A stretch of DNA of 64,000 nt from Erythrobacter sp. JK5 (GCF_018205975.1 NZ_CP073577.1:496001-560000), one strand, 5' to 3'. Shown: positions 19,781 through 27,112, counted from the first letter of the stretch. Program-made: numbers and translations. The notes: generated by a model from the sequence alone, not told the origin.

Positions 19781-19802
19781 CGCAGGCCCATCCGGGCCTG
19801 CG
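19781..19802. terminator. GC-rich hairpin after the aldehyde dehydrogenase gene
   Basis: A perfect 9-bp stem, CGCAGGCCC-atcc-GGGCCTGCG, begins 8 bases after the stop codon. No T tract follows. The next 85 bases, to the stop of the convergent 131-aa gene, are GC-rich non-coding sequence that looks like a dispersed intergenic repeat. It may act as a bidirectional transcription stop. Confidence 0.45.
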
Positions 19803-19889
19803 TCCTCGGGGCAGCTCCTCCGCTTCGCTACGGTGCCCCTGCGGGCGCGCGGTCGCGCTTGCGGCCCGCCGATGGCGTGCCGATTGTCG

Positions 19890-20285
19890 CTAGCTCTCCT
19901 CCAGCAGCAACAGCACCGCCGTCACCACCATCCGCTCGTCCGCGCCGAAGCGGTGATCGACTTCGCGCACGGTGGCGTCGGCGACCAGTTGGCCGGGGAT
20001 GCGGAACTCGTGTTCGGCCAGGTTGGCGATGAAGTCCTCCCCGACCTCGACCGCGTCGCGCCCGTCGAAATCGAGCATCACTTCGTGACGGGTGCCGGAG
20101 AAGGTGATCGAGGACCACGCCTTCTCCTCATGGCTGAGCAGGCTCGCGCGTCCCTCTGCCAGCATCAGCAGCGCCTCGCGCACCCGGTCGGCGGTGGTGC
20201 GCCGGGGGCGGTAGCGCCGGCCGCGCGGGGCGGGCGAGGGGACGGGTTCGGCGGATTTGGTCTCGATGAGCGTTTCGGTCAGCAC
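19890..20285 (-). CDS. Conserved hypothetical protein, second gene of SOS-box unit
   Basis: A 131-residue protein I do not recognise. The first 30 residues are basic and Pro-rich (PSPAPRGRRYRPRRTTADR). A helix follows (VREALLMLAEGRASLLSHEEKAWSS), then a beta-rich C-terminal half (ITFSGTRHEVMLDFDGRDAVEVGEDF...VADATVREVDHRF). No signal or membrane segment is seen. It starts with GTG at 20285 inside the last codons of the 67-residue gene (7-base overlap), so it is translationally coupled to it and should share its promoter and SOS-like box. Function unknown. Confidence 0.65.
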   Translation of the reverse strand: MLTETLIETKSAEPVPSPAPRGRRYRPRRTTADRVREALLMLAEGRASLLSHEEKAWSSITFSGTRHEVMLDFDGRDAVEVGEDFIANLAEHEFRIPGQLVADATVREVDHRFGADERMVVTAVLLLLEES

Positions 20286-20482
20286 GGTTGCGCTACTCCC
20301 TTGGTCTGCGTGTTGGCGAAGTCGCGCATGAAGGCGCGGGTGCGTTGCTCGGTGGCGGGCCTGGGCACGCGGCCCATGCGCAGGTCCAGCACGAAGCGCG
20401 GATCGTGCGCGGCCAGCCGCCCGAACTTGGTCGCGGCCATGTCGTGCTCGCGCATGAATTTTTCGACGTCGCGGATCAGCAT
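20279..20482 (-). CDS. Small HTH-like protein behind an SOS-type box
   Basis: A 67-residue protein starting MLIRDVEKFMREHDMAATKF with AGGGAG a few bases upstream. The stretch AATKFGRLAAHDPRFVLDLRMGR has the spacing of a Cro/CI-type helix-turn-helix: a helix, a turn at AAHDP, then a recognition-like helix with basic residues. It is therefore likely a small DNA-binding protein. It is transcribed divergently from the S24 repressor at 22541 and shared a 110-base intergenic region with it before the transposon inserted. A GTTC-N7-GTTC box lies 46-60 bases upstream of its start. Regulation by DNA damage is inferred. Confidence 0.65.
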   Translation of the reverse strand: MLIRDVEKFMREHDMAATKFGRLAAHDPRFVLDLRMGRVPRPATEQRTRAFMRDFANTQTKGVAQPC

Positions 20483-20527
20483 GTGAACTCCCTGTTGCGG
20501 TTGGATCGAGCCGGCGAATCGCCCGAT

Positions 20528-20542
20528 GTTCACTAAACGTTC
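20528..20542. promoter_or_regulatory. Alphaproteobacterial LexA (SOS) box
   Basis: GTTC-actaaac-GTTC matches the alphaproteobacterial LexA consensus GTTC-N7-GTTC exactly (GAAC-N7-GAAC on the minus strand). It is centred about 53 bases upstream of the ATG of the 67-residue gene at 20482, where an operator would overlap the promoter. It lies just outside the left end of the transposon. LexA binding is inferred from the motif and its position. Confidence 0.6.
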
Positions 20543-20548
20543 CACGCG

Positions 20549-20556
20549 AAATCCTA
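20549..20556. repeat. Target site duplication, left copy
   Basis: AAATCCTA directly abuts the left inverted repeat of the IS1595-type element and is repeated exactly at 22497-22504. Eight bases is the target duplication length expected of this family. Confidence 0.8.
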
Positions 20557-20578
20557 CCGAGCTATCCCCTTGCCATAC
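20557..20578. repeat. Left terminal inverted repeat of the IS1595-type element
   Basis: It begins CCGAGCTATCCCCT and matches the reverse complement of 22475-22496 at 17 of 22 positions by eye. The first five bases are identical. Confidence 0.75.
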
Positions 20579-20605
20579 GTAATAATCTGTGGCATATAAT
20601 GGGGC

Positions 20606-21484
20606 ATGAAAACGAAACCTCAGACCATTGCTCAATTCTTCAAGCGCTTCCCGAATGACGAGGCTTGCTTGCAGCATCTTTTCGATGTTCGGTTTGGACA
20701 GGGGCACGAGTGCCCGAAGTGTAAGCGGGCCTCTAAGTGGTTCCGCATCAAGGCTGAGCGTGCGTTCTCGTGCCAATGGTGCGGCCACCACCTGCATCCG
20801 ACCGTTGGCACTCCTTTTGAGAAGTCCCGCACGTCGCTTCAGCTTTGGTTCTATGCAATCTTTCTGTTCACCACCACGCGCAACGGTGTGGCCGCTAAGG
20901 AACTCCAGAGACAGCTAGGAGTGACCTATAAGACCGCATGGCGCATGGCTGATCTAATCCGCAAGCACATGGCCGATGTTGACGGTGACAAGCCAATTGG
21001 CGGCGCTGGCACCATCGTAGAGGCTGACGAGACTTACATCGGGGGCGAAGCGCGGGGCAAAGGCTCCGGCTACAAGAAAAACAAGACAATCGTATTCGGT
21101 ATGCTTGAGCGCGGCGGCGATGTTGTCACCGAGGTTGTCCCCAATCGCGGGATCAACGCGCTGGTTCCGACCATGCTCAAGCATGTTGACCGCAACACGG
21201 AAGTCCACACTGACGAACTCGGTTCGTATGGCTACCTCTCGCTTGAAGGCTACGATCACAAGCGCATCAACCATAGCAAGGGCGAATACGTCGATGCAAA
21301 CGGTGTAGGCGTGAACTCAATTGAGGGCTTTTGGGCGCAGTTGAAACGCTCGATCTCCGGCACTCACATTCACGTGAGCGGCAAGCACCTCTGGAAATAC
21401 GCTAAGGAAGCGGAATACCGCTTTAATCGTCGTCACCGTCCTGAGGTGATGTTTGACGAGTTGGTTGAGACTTTCCAGCCATAG
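20606..21484 (+). CDS. IS1595 family (ISXO2-like) transposase
   Basis: A 292-residue transposase. The N-terminal zinc ribbon uses C36, C39, C56 and C59 (HECPKCK and FSCQWCG), followed by an HTH region (KELQRQLGVTYKTAWRMADLI). The ISXO2-like DDE domain has EADETYIGG (Asp near 141), VHTDELGSYGYL and GVNSIEGFWAQLKRS. The length is full for the family and no frameshift is seen. A TATAAT lies at 20595-20600, almost against the start codon, with GGGG just before the ATG. Its last 62 bases overlap an antisense passenger gene. Confidence 0.93.
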   Translation: MKTKPQTIAQFFKRFPNDEACLQHLFDVRFGQGHECPKCKRASKWFRIKAERAFSCQWCGHHLHPTVGTPFEKSRTSLQLWFYAIFLFTTTRNGVAAKELQRQLGVTYKTAWRMADLIRKHMADVDGDKPIGGAGTIVEADETYIGGEARGKGSGYKKNKTIVFGMLERGGDVVTEVVPNRGINALVPTMLKHVDRNTEVHTDELGSYGYLSLEGYDHKRINHSKGEYVDANGVGVNSIEGFWAQLKRSISGTHIHVSGKHLWKYAKEAEYRFNRRHRPEVMFDELVETFQP

Positions 21485-21587
21485 CCTCAACGGTTCGATT
21501 GAAGGCTTCCATATCGCCTTTCACCTCAGGGTGTTCGGCGATGAACTCACTCAGCTTGTTCTGCCGGATCGCTTCTTTGAGATTCAT
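21423..21587 (-). CDS. Passenger gene 3: 54-residue protein antisense to the transposase end
   Basis: A short gene starting ATG at 21587 with GAGGATATG just upstream. The product begins MNLKEAIRQNKLSEFIAEHP and has a very acidic tail ending GDDD. It is helical and charged, with no membrane segment. Its start lies 41 bases inside the end of passenger gene 2, in another frame, and its last 62 bases overlap the transposase coding end on the opposite strand. The overlap and the ribosome site favour a real coupled gene. No function recognised. Confidence 0.55.
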   Translation of the reverse strand: MNLKEAIRQNKLSEFIAEHPEVKGDMEAFNRTVEAMAGKSQPTRQTSPQDGDDD

Positions 21588-22113
21588 TTGCCATATCCTC
21601 TAAAGCATCAAGGACGCGATCAAGGCGCTGGTCTTGCGCGGCATCCTTCTCTGCTTGCTCAACAGCTGTTTCAGTGACTTGGCCCTCTATCGCAGCCCCG
21701 GCCCCAAAGGCATCACTCCACAACGCCACGATAGCAATAATCGCAGTGATTATGGTGGCAACTGCCCCTGCGATATAGTTCCTGAATGTTTCCTTCGTCG
21801 GCATTTTCCCTTCAGCCGTTTCAAGGCTGGTCGTCAACTTGTCGATGCTGCCACTAATCTCACTGTTCGCAACCTTGCGGTCAGCCTCAGCCTCCCTGAA
21901 TGCGGCCAGCACGTCGCGCACCTCCGCTTTAAGGTCAGCGTTTATTACATCGACCTTCGCCTCTACGCTTGTCATGCGGTTTTCCAGTTGGCGGAAACGG
22001 TTTTCGTTTCTGTTGTCGGTGCCGCCCTGGAACTGTCGATAGTCCGGCCCACCTTTAGGCTGCGGGAAGCCGCCGAAAGTAATTTCGTAGTTCGAGGAGC
22101 CATCGTTTTGCAT
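21547..22113 (-). CDS. Passenger gene 2: coiled-coil membrane protein
   Basis: A 188-residue protein I do not recognise. Residues 1-40 are polar and Gly-rich. A long amphipathic coiled coil follows (RFRQLENRMTSVEAKVDVIN through DKLTTSLETAEG), then a single hydrophobic segment near 118-138 (YIAGAVATIITAIIAIVALW), and a charged C-terminal helix (EQAEKDAAQDQRLDRVLDAL). This layout suggests a membrane-anchored oligomer resembling small phage or plasmid coiled-coil proteins. I chose ATG 22113, 14 bases after the stop of passenger gene 1; an earlier in-frame start at 22149 would overlap it. Function unknown. Confidence 0.65.
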   Translation of the reverse strand: MQNDGSSNYEITFGGFPQPKGGPDYRQFQGGTDNRNENRFRQLENRMTSVEAKVDVINADLKAEVRDVLAAFREAEADRKVANSEISGSIDKLTTSLETAEGKMPTKETFRNYIAGAVATIITAIIAIVALWSDAFGAGAAIEGQVTETAVEQAEKDAAQDQRLDRVLDALEDMANESQRSDPAEQAE

Positions 22114-22126
22114 GGATCGCTCGCTA

Positions 22127-22408
22127 TTATTCCGTTTGACCCGCTGCACTCACAAGCCATTCGCCCAGCGCTTTGACTTGGTTCTTTGGCATCGCAATTG
22201 TCGCCACGGTCTTTCGGACAAGCTGGCCGTCCTCGATCACAAACTCCAAGAGCGAAAATTTGGCGGTGTGGCTGCCAATCATGAGATTTCCGGCTGCATC
22301 CATATAGACCGTTGGCGCATTCGCATCCGCCTTTGAGGCGGGCAAGTCGCCAGTTTCGCCTTCCTGTGAGACGAACTGTGGCTTGGCGCTGTGATCTGTG
22401 TCCGACAT
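22127..22408 (-). CDS. Passenger gene 1: 93-residue soluble protein
   Basis: Starts ATG 22408 with a strong AGGAGG site 4 bases upstream. The N-terminal 35 residues are polar. A beta-rich core follows (PTVYMDAAGNLMIGSHTAKFSLLEFVIEDG) and then TIAMPKNQVKALGEWLV. The last motif faintly resembles the end of DUF3467-type proteins, but I would not assign it. It is the first gene of the minus-strand passenger array, so a promoter should lie between 22409 and the right inverted repeat. Function unknown. Confidence 0.65.
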   Translation of the reverse strand: MSDTDHSAKPQFVSQEGETGDLPASKADANAPTVYMDAAGNLMIGSHTAKFSLLEFVIEDGQLVRKTVATIAMPKNQVKALGEWLVSAAGQTE

Positions 22409-22474
22409 GAACCCTCCTGATTCGATCACCGGGTTCTAGCTTAGCCTCTGACATTCCAACAATTCCTTTTCTAC

Positions 22475-22496
22475 CTATGCTGAGGGGATACCTCGG
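22475..22496. repeat. Right terminal inverted repeat of the IS1595-type element
   Basis: Reads CTATGCTGAGGGGATACCTCGG; its reverse complement begins CCGAGGTATCCCCT and pairs with the left end. It is followed immediately by the second copy of the 8-bp target duplication. Confidence 0.75.
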
Positions 22497-22504
22497 AAAT
22501 CCTA
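22497..22504. repeat. Target site duplication, right copy
   Basis: AAATCCTA, identical to 20549-20556 and directly adjacent to the right inverted repeat. It also provides the left half of the dyad at 22500-22515. Confidence 0.8.
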
Positions 22505-22515
22505 CTTGTCTAGGA
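22500..22515. promoter_or_regulatory. Candidate operator of the S24 repressor
   Basis: A perfect dyad, TCCTA-cttgtc-TAGGA, 25 bases upstream of the repressor start codon; a further TAGGA half-site lies at 22529-22533. Two 5-base half-sites with a 6-base spacer is a plausible repressor operator. The left half-site is part of the target duplication, so the transposon insertion kept it intact on this side. Confidence 0.45.
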
Positions 22516-22540
22516 AATTTCTTTCATGTAGGAAGGAAAT

Positions 22541-23212
22541 ATGAACCAAACCGCAGACAACTTGCCCAAAGGCCCGCGCAAGCGGTTGCTCGAACTGTCG
22601 CAGGAGCGCGGCGCGAGCCTCAAGAGCCTGTCCGAGATGCTCGACCGAAACCCGAGCTATCTCCAGCAATTCATTACCAAGGGTTCGCCCAAGAAGCTGG
22701 AGGAGCAGGACCGGCGCACGCTGGCGCGGTTCTTCGGCGTGGCGGAGGTGGAACTGGGTGCGGTTAAGGATAATTCCTATATTGACGCAGTGTCCAAGCC
22801 GAGTCGCGACGACTGGGTCGAGGTTCCGCGGCTCGATATCGGCGCATCGGCGGGGCCGGGCGCACTACCTAGCGGCGAAGCGGTGTTCGACGCCTTTCGC
22901 TTCTCGCGCCGCTGGCTGGCCGAGCAGGGCTTCGAAGGCGCGCAACTGTCCGCAATCACTGTCGAGGGGGACTCGATGGAGCCGCTGCTCAACGACGGCG
23001 ACGAGATCCTCGTCGACCGCGCCCCGCACCCGTTCCGCGACGGCGTGCATGTCGTGCGCATGGGCGACACGCTGATGGTCAAACGCGTCGCCAGCGCCGG
23101 GAGCGGTCGGCTGGCGCTACTCTCGCAAAACCTCGCCTACCCGCCGGTGAGCGTCGAGACGGAGGATGTGGAGATTATCGGGCGGGTGGTTTGGAAGGGG
23201 GGGCGGATATAA
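22541..23212 (+). CDS. S24 family (LexA/CI-like) transcriptional repressor
   Basis: A 223-residue protein. The N-terminal DNA-binding domain contains GASLKSLSEMLDRNPSYLQQFI (HTH). The C-terminal S24 peptidase domain has nucleophile S145 in VEGDSMEPLL and general base K181 in LMVKRV, 36 residues apart as in LexA-like enzymes. An Ala-Gly pair (A104-G105 in GASAGPG) is a candidate self-cleavage site. It probably represses its own and the divergent gene, with release on RecA-stimulated cleavage; that is inferred from the family. AGGAAGGA lies just before the ATG. The IS1595 element ends 44 bases upstream. Confidence 0.85.
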   Translation: MNQTADNLPKGPRKRLLELSQERGASLKSLSEMLDRNPSYLQQFITKGSPKKLEEQDRRTLARFFGVAEVELGAVKDNSYIDAVSKPSRDDWVEVPRLDIGASAGPGALPSGEAVFDAFRFSRRWLAEQGFEGAQLSAITVEGDSMEPLLNDGDEILVDRAPHPFRDGVHVVRMGDTLMVKRVASAGSGRLALLSQNLAYPPVSVETEDVEIIGRVVWKGGRI

Positions 23213-23240
23213 TGGCCGCCGATCATTCGTTTCTTCGTCA

Positions 23241-23311
23241 CCCCGGACTTGATCCGGGGTCGGGCTGTTTTCGACGCGAGAAGTAAGCCTTGCCCCGGAT
23301 CAAGTTCGGGG
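23241..23311. repeat. REP/BIME-like inverted repeat pair
   Basis: CCCCGGA-cttga-TCCGGGG (23241-23259) and CCCCGGA-tcaag-TTCGGGG (23293-23311) are each hairpins, and each is the reverse complement of the other apart from one base. This is the layout of a bacterial interspersed mosaic element. It lies between the S24 gene and the MBL gene and may also end transcription. Confidence 0.6.
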
Positions 23312-23377
23312 CGACGACGGCCATATCCATGCGCTCGGCAGCTTGCTTTTCTACCAAGCCGCAGCCATTTCCCCCGC

Positions 23378-24043
23378 ATGACCGACAAACCCACCCTTCC
23401 CATGCGCGCCGCCATCATCCCGGTGACTCCGCTGCAGCAGAATTGCTCGCTGATCTGGTGCACCAAGACGATGAAGGCCGCGCTGACCGATCCGGGCGGC
23501 GATCTCGACCGGCTCAAGGAAGGCGTCGCCAAGGCGGGTGTGACGCTCGAGAAGATCCTCATCACCCATGGCCACCTGGATCATTGCGGGCAGGCGGGAA
23601 TGCTGGCGGACGAGCTTGGCCTGCCGATCGAAGGGCCGCACAAGGGCGACCTGTTCTGGATCGAGCAGCTCGACAATGACGGCGCGCGCTATGGAATGGT
23701 GGCCAAGAGCTTCGAGCCGACCCGCTGGCTGGAGCATGGCGACACGGTGACGGTCGGCGAATTGACGCTCGACGTGATCCACTGCCCCGGCCACACGCCG
23801 GGGCACGTCGTGTTCTTCCACGAGCCGAGCCGGTTCGCGATCGTCGGCGATGTGCTGTTCCAGGGCTCGATCGGCCGCACCGATTTCCCGCGCGGCAACC
23901 ACCAGGACCTGATCGACGCGATCACCCAGCGCCTGTGGCCGCTCGGCGAAGACGTGACGTTCATCCCGGGCCACGGCCCGACCAGCACGTTCGGGCAGGA
24001 GCGGAAGACGAATGCGTTTGTGTCGGATTATGCGTTGGCGTGA
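23378..24043 (+). CDS. MBL-fold metallo-hydrolase (glyoxalase II-like)
   Basis: A 221-residue metallo-beta-lactamase fold protein. The metal motif HGHLDHCGQ gives H-x-H-x-D-H. Later ligands are in HCPGHTPGHV, FAIVGDVLFQGSIGRTD and PGHGPTSTFG. The opening IIPVTPLQQNCSLIWC is typical of the YcbL/glyoxalase II-like group. It likely hydrolyses a thioester or related substrate with two metal ions. The start at 23378 is a choice; 23402 (MRAAIIPV) is equally compatible with the family, and neither has a strong ribosome site. Confidence 0.88.
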   Translation: MTDKPTLPMRAAIIPVTPLQQNCSLIWCTKTMKAALTDPGGDLDRLKEGVAKAGVTLEKILITHGHLDHCGQAGMLADELGLPIEGPHKGDLFWIEQLDNDGARYGMVAKSFEPTRWLEHGDTVTVGELTLDVIHCPGHTPGHVVFFHEPSRFAIVGDVLFQGSIGRTDFPRGNHQDLIDAITQRLWPLGEDVTFIPGHGPTSTFGQERKTNAFVSDYALA

Positions 24044-24076
24044 TCCATACGTCGCACGCCTTCCGGCGGCTTCTGT

Positions 24077-24472
24077 CTACATCACCCCAAGCCCGATCAG
24101 GACGGCAACAACCGCCAGCCCCAGCAGCGTCAGCATCGAAATGATCGTCCCGATCATCCGGCCCTTGGCGAGCGCTCCGCCGTCCATCCCGAATCCGTGC
24201 GCAACCCGGCCGAGGATGAACAGCCCGGCGACATAGGCGAGCCAGGGGTCGCCTCTGCCCGACAGTTCGATCACCGCGAGAAGGATCAGGACAAACGGCG
24301 CGTTCTCGGTGAAGTTGGCATGCGCGCGCATCCGGCGGATGACGTTCACGTTGTCTTCGTCGCCCACAAAGATCTTTTCCGCCGCGCGCACACGCCCCAC
24401 GCGGACCATCAGCCAGACGTTCAAAATCGCTGCGGCAGCCGCCGCTGCGAGCGTCACCGGTAAGAGCATCAT
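24077..24472 (-). CDS. MAPEG family membrane protein
   Basis: A 131-residue protein with four hydrophobic segments: LPVTLAAAAAAAILNVWLM, APFVLILLAVIEL, WLAYVAGLFILGRVAHGFGM and MIGTIISMLTLLGLAVVAVLI. The motif RRMRAHANFTENAPFVL is the signature of the MAPEG group (membrane-associated eicosanoid and glutathione metabolism). Bacterial members are glutathione-linked transferases or peroxidases of unknown substrate. I chose ATG 24472, where the hydrophobic family sequence begins; the open frame reaches 24532. It is divergent from rpmF across about 220 bases. Confidence 0.85.
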   Translation of the reverse strand: MMLLPVTLAAAAAAAILNVWLMVRVGRVRAAEKIFVGDEDNVNVIRRMRAHANFTENAPFVLILLAVIELSGRGDPWLAYVAGLFILGRVAHGFGMDGGALAKGRMIGTIISMLTLLGLAVVAVLIGLGVM

Positions 24473-24526
24473 GCAGGTTCCCCTCGAATAATCCTTGCGC
24501 GCATTGCTAGGCGGACCCACATGGCC

Positions 24527-24554
24527 TTGCAACGCACGAATTTTTCGCTATAGC
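24527..24554 (+). promoter_or_regulatory. Possible promoter of the rpmF-plsX-fabH operon
   Basis: TTGCAA at 24527-24532 and TATAGC at 24549-24554 are separated by 16 bases, in the roughly 220-base gap between the divergent MAPEG and rpmF genes. That would leave a leader of about 135 bases before rpmF. I see no riboswitch-like structure in the leader. Weak evidence. Confidence 0.3.
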
Positions 24555-24694
24555 GCGCGGCTTCCCGCCATTCTGGCCAGGACGCCCGCACTGGCGAAAG
24601 CTTGTGCGAGGGCAGGGCTTGGCCTAGGGCGGCTTTCGAGACGTAACGTCAAGTAACGCACAGACACGTATTTATTTGAGGAAGTGGTGCCGCC

Positions 24695-24874
24695 ATGGCT
24701 GTCCCCAAGAGAAAAGTATCGCCCCATCGCCGCGGCAATCGCCGGGCACATGATTCGCTCAAGGTCGAAGCGCATCACGAGTGCTCGAACTGTGGCGAAC
24801 TGAAGCGCCCGCACAATCTGTGCCCGCACTGCGGCTATTACAACGGCCGCGAGGTCGTCGCCGTCGGCCTTTAG
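24695..24874 (+). CDS. rpmF: 50S ribosomal protein L32
   Basis: A 59-residue protein beginning [20 protein letters not shown], the standard bL32 opening, with the zinc-type cysteine pairs CSNCG and CPHCG. GAGGAAG lies about 10 bases upstream of the ATG at 24695. It is a structural protein of the large ribosomal subunit. It precedes plsX by 33 bases, the usual rpmF-plsX-fabH arrangement that ties ribosome and membrane lipid synthesis together. Confidence 0.95.
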   Translation: MAVPKRKVSPHRRGNRRAHDSLKVEAHHECSNCGELKRPHNLCPHCGYYNGREVVAVGL

Positions 24875-24907
24875 GTCTGACCAGCGATTGCAACCGGAGA
24901 AAGTGTC

Positions 24908-26017
24908 ATGAACCTGCCGCGTATCGCTCTTGATGCGATGGGCGGCGACGAGGGCGTGCGCGTGATGGTCGAGGGCGCGGCGCTCGCCCGTCGTCGGCAC
25001 GAAGGGTTCAAGTTTCTCCTGGTCGGCGACCAGAAACGGATCGAACGCGCGCTCGATACGCACCCGGGCATGCGCGGGGCTTCCGAAATCCTGCATTGCG
25101 AAGACGTGGTCGGCGGTGACGAGCTGCCGAGCCGCGCGATTCGCCGGGCCAAGACCACCTCGATGGGTCTCACCGTCAATGCCGTGAAACAGGGCGATGC
25201 CGGGGCCGCGGTGAGCGCGGGCAACACCGGCGCGCTGATGGCGATGAGCAAGATCGCGCTGCGCACGATGCCGGGCATCGATCGCCCCGCGCTCGCCGCG
25301 CTGATGCCCACGCTGGAGCCGCACGATGTGGTGATGCTCGATCTCGGCGCCAATACCGAGGCCGACGCGCGCAACCTTGTGCAATACGCGGTGATGGGCG
25401 CGGCCTATTCGCGGATCGTCAACGGGTTCGACAAGCCGGTCGTCCGCCTGCTCAACATCGGCACCGAGGAAATCAAGGGCACCGAAGCGCTGCGCGAGGC
25501 GGCGGCGCGGCTGCAGGCCGCGACCAGCCAGCCCGATGGCGGCCCGGCGCTCGAATTCGGCGGCTTCGTCGAATCCGACAAGATCAATCGCGGCGAAACC
25601 CACGTGGTGGTGACCGACGGATTCTCGGGCAATATCGCGCTCAAGGCGATCGAGGGTTCGGCGCGGTTTGTGACCGACCTGCTCAAGCAGGCTTTCACCA
25701 GCTCGCTGCGTTCCAAGCTCGGGTTCCTGGTCTCGCGCCCGGCGACCGAGCTGCTGCGCCATCATCTCGATCCCAACAACCACAACGGCGCGGTGTTTCT
25801 CGGGCTCAACGGCGTGGTGGTGAAAAGCCACGGCAGCGCGAACGCGAACGGCGTGGCCAATGCCGTGAACGTCACCGCCAGCCTGCTCGAAAATAACCTC
25901 ACCGCGCGGATCGAACAGGACCTCGCGGAACTCGGCGAACAGGCGCTGCGCGAAAACGGCACGGTGGCGTCCGGCATGTCCGAATCCGACGAACCCGGCA
26001 GCGAGGCTGCGGAGTGA
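24908..26017 (+). CDS. plsX: Phosphate acyltransferase PlsX
   Basis: A 369-residue enzyme that makes acyl-phosphate from acyl-ACP for phospholipid synthesis. It starts [16 protein letters not shown], the PlsX signature, and has [10 protein letters not shown] and [15 protein letters not shown] further on. Its C-terminal tail is acidic ([12 protein letters not shown]). Its stop codon overlaps the GTG start of fabH, so translation is coupled. Confidence 0.95.
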   Translation: MNLPRIALDAMGGDEGVRVMVEGAALARRRHEGFKFLLVGDQKRIERALDTHPGMRGASEILHCEDVVGGDELPSRAIRRAKTTSMGLTVNAVKQGDAGAAVSAGNTGALMAMSKIALRTMPGIDRPALAALMPTLEPHDVVMLDLGANTEADARNLVQYAVMGAAYSRIVNGFDKPVVRLLNIGTEEIKGTEALREAAARLQAATSQPDGGPALEFGGFVESDKINRGETHVVVTDGFSGNIALKAIEGSARFVTDLLKQAFTSSLRSKLGFLVSRPATELLRHHLDPNNHNGAVFLGLNGVVVKSHGSANANGVANAVNVTASLLENNLTARIEQDLAELGEQALRENGTVASGMSESDEPGSEAAE

Positions 26018-26991
26018 CAGGCTCGCGGCTGCTGGGGACCGGTTCGGCGCTGCCCGAACGGGTGGTTACCAACGACGAGCTCGCAGCGCGGATCGATACC
26101 AGCGACGAATGGATCGTCGAACGGACCGGCATCCGTCAGCGACACATCGCTGGTGTGGGCGAAACGACTGCCACGCTTGCGACATCGGCGGCGCGTGCCG
26201 CGCTCGACGACGCGGGCCTGACGCCCGCCGATATCGATATCATCATCCTCGCTACCGCCACGCCCGACAACACCTTCCCCGCCACCGCGACCAAGGTCCA
26301 GAACGCGCTTGGCTGCAACGGCGGGATCGCGTTCGATGTAGCGGCGGTCTGCTCGGGATTTCTCTACGCGATCGCGACCGCCGATTCGCTGCTGAAAACG
26401 GGCATGGGCAGTCGTGCGCTGGTGATAGGTGCCGAAACTTTCAGCCGAATTCTCGATTGGGAGGATCGCACCACTTGCGTACTGTTCGGCGACGGGGCCG
26501 GGGCGGTGGTACTCGCTGCGCCGGAGCCGGAGGCGGGTGAAGATGGCGATGCACCGGGCGTGCTTGCCACTCGTCTCCACGCCGACGGAGCGCAGCACGA
26601 TCTGCTGTATGTCGATGGCGGGCCGTCGACCACGCAGACGGTCGGTCACCTGCGCATGAGGGGCCGCGAAGTGTTCCGCCATGCGGTCGTCAACCTCGCC
26701 GATGTTCTCAACGAAGTGCTTGAAGATGCAGGAATTTCAGCGGACGATATCGACTGGGTCGTGCCGCATCAGGCCAACGCGCGGATCCTCGATGCGACCG
26801 CCCGCAAGCTCGGCATCCCGGCCGAGAAGGTGATTGTCACGGTCGATCGCCACGCCAACACCTCGGCCGCCTCGGTCCCGCTCGCGCTCGATGTTGCGCG
26901 CCGCGATGGACGGATCAAGCCCGGCGATCTGGTGATGCTCGAAGCGATGGGCGGCGGCTTCACCTGGGGCGCCACGCTGCTGCGGGTCTGA
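26014..26991 (+). CDS. fabH: 3-oxoacyl-[ACP] synthase III (KAS III)
   Basis: A 325-residue FabH that starts fatty acid chains by condensing acetyl-CoA with malonyl-ACP. The catalytic triad is visible: C113 in [11 protein letters not shown]252 in VPHQANARI and N282 in HANTSAAS. The [14 protein letters not shown] block is typical. It starts with GTG at 26014, overlapping the plsX stop. Confidence 0.96.
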   Translation: MTGSRLLGTGSALPERVVTNDELAARIDTSDEWIVERTGIRQRHIAGVGETTATLATSAARAALDDAGLTPADIDIIILATATPDNTFPATATKVQNALGCNGGIAFDVAAVCSGFLYAIATADSLLKTGMGSRALVIGAETFSRILDWEDRTTCVLFGDGAGAVVLAAPEPEAGEDGDAPGVLATRLHADGAQHDLLYVDGGPSTTQTVGHLRMRGREVFRHAVVNLADVLNEVLEDAGISADDIDWVVPHQANARILDATARKLGIPAEKVIVTVDRHANTSAASVPLALDVARRDGRIKPGDLVMLEAMGGGFTWGATLLRV

Positions 26992-27112
26992 ACCGCTCGT
27001 CGCAGCCCTTGTGCAAAACTTCGCGCAAGCGACGCGAAAGTTTGCGAAAAATGCATCCCGGGATATACTGCCAGCTCCTGGGATGGGTCGCGCCGAATTG
27101 GGAGAGGTACGC

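Larger units (their letters stand above)
20557..22496 (+). mobile_element. IS1595-family transposon with three passenger genes
   Basis: A complete 1.94-kb element. It has 22-bp imperfect terminal inverted repeats (20557-20578 and 22475-22496) and is flanked by the 8-bp direct repeat AAATCCTA on both sides. It carries an ISXO2-type DDE transposase on the plus strand and three small genes on the minus strand in a tightly packed, partly overlapping array. Its G+C content is visibly lower than that of its neighbours. Removing the element and one repeat copy leaves a 110-base divergent promoter region between the 67-residue gene and the S24 repressor gene. The transposase appears intact, so it may still be mobile. 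Confidence 0.85.

Noticed and set aside
20548..20557. A 10-bp target duplication GAAATCCTAC
   Set aside because: The repeat is real, but its first and last bases also fit the element ends. An 8-bp duplication AAATCCTA with 22-bp inverted repeats explains both ends and matches the family.
20279..20797. A 172-codon minus-strand frame containing the 67-residue gene
   Set aside because: It would run through the transposon end and inverted repeat; the natural start is ATG 20482 with AGGGAG upstream.
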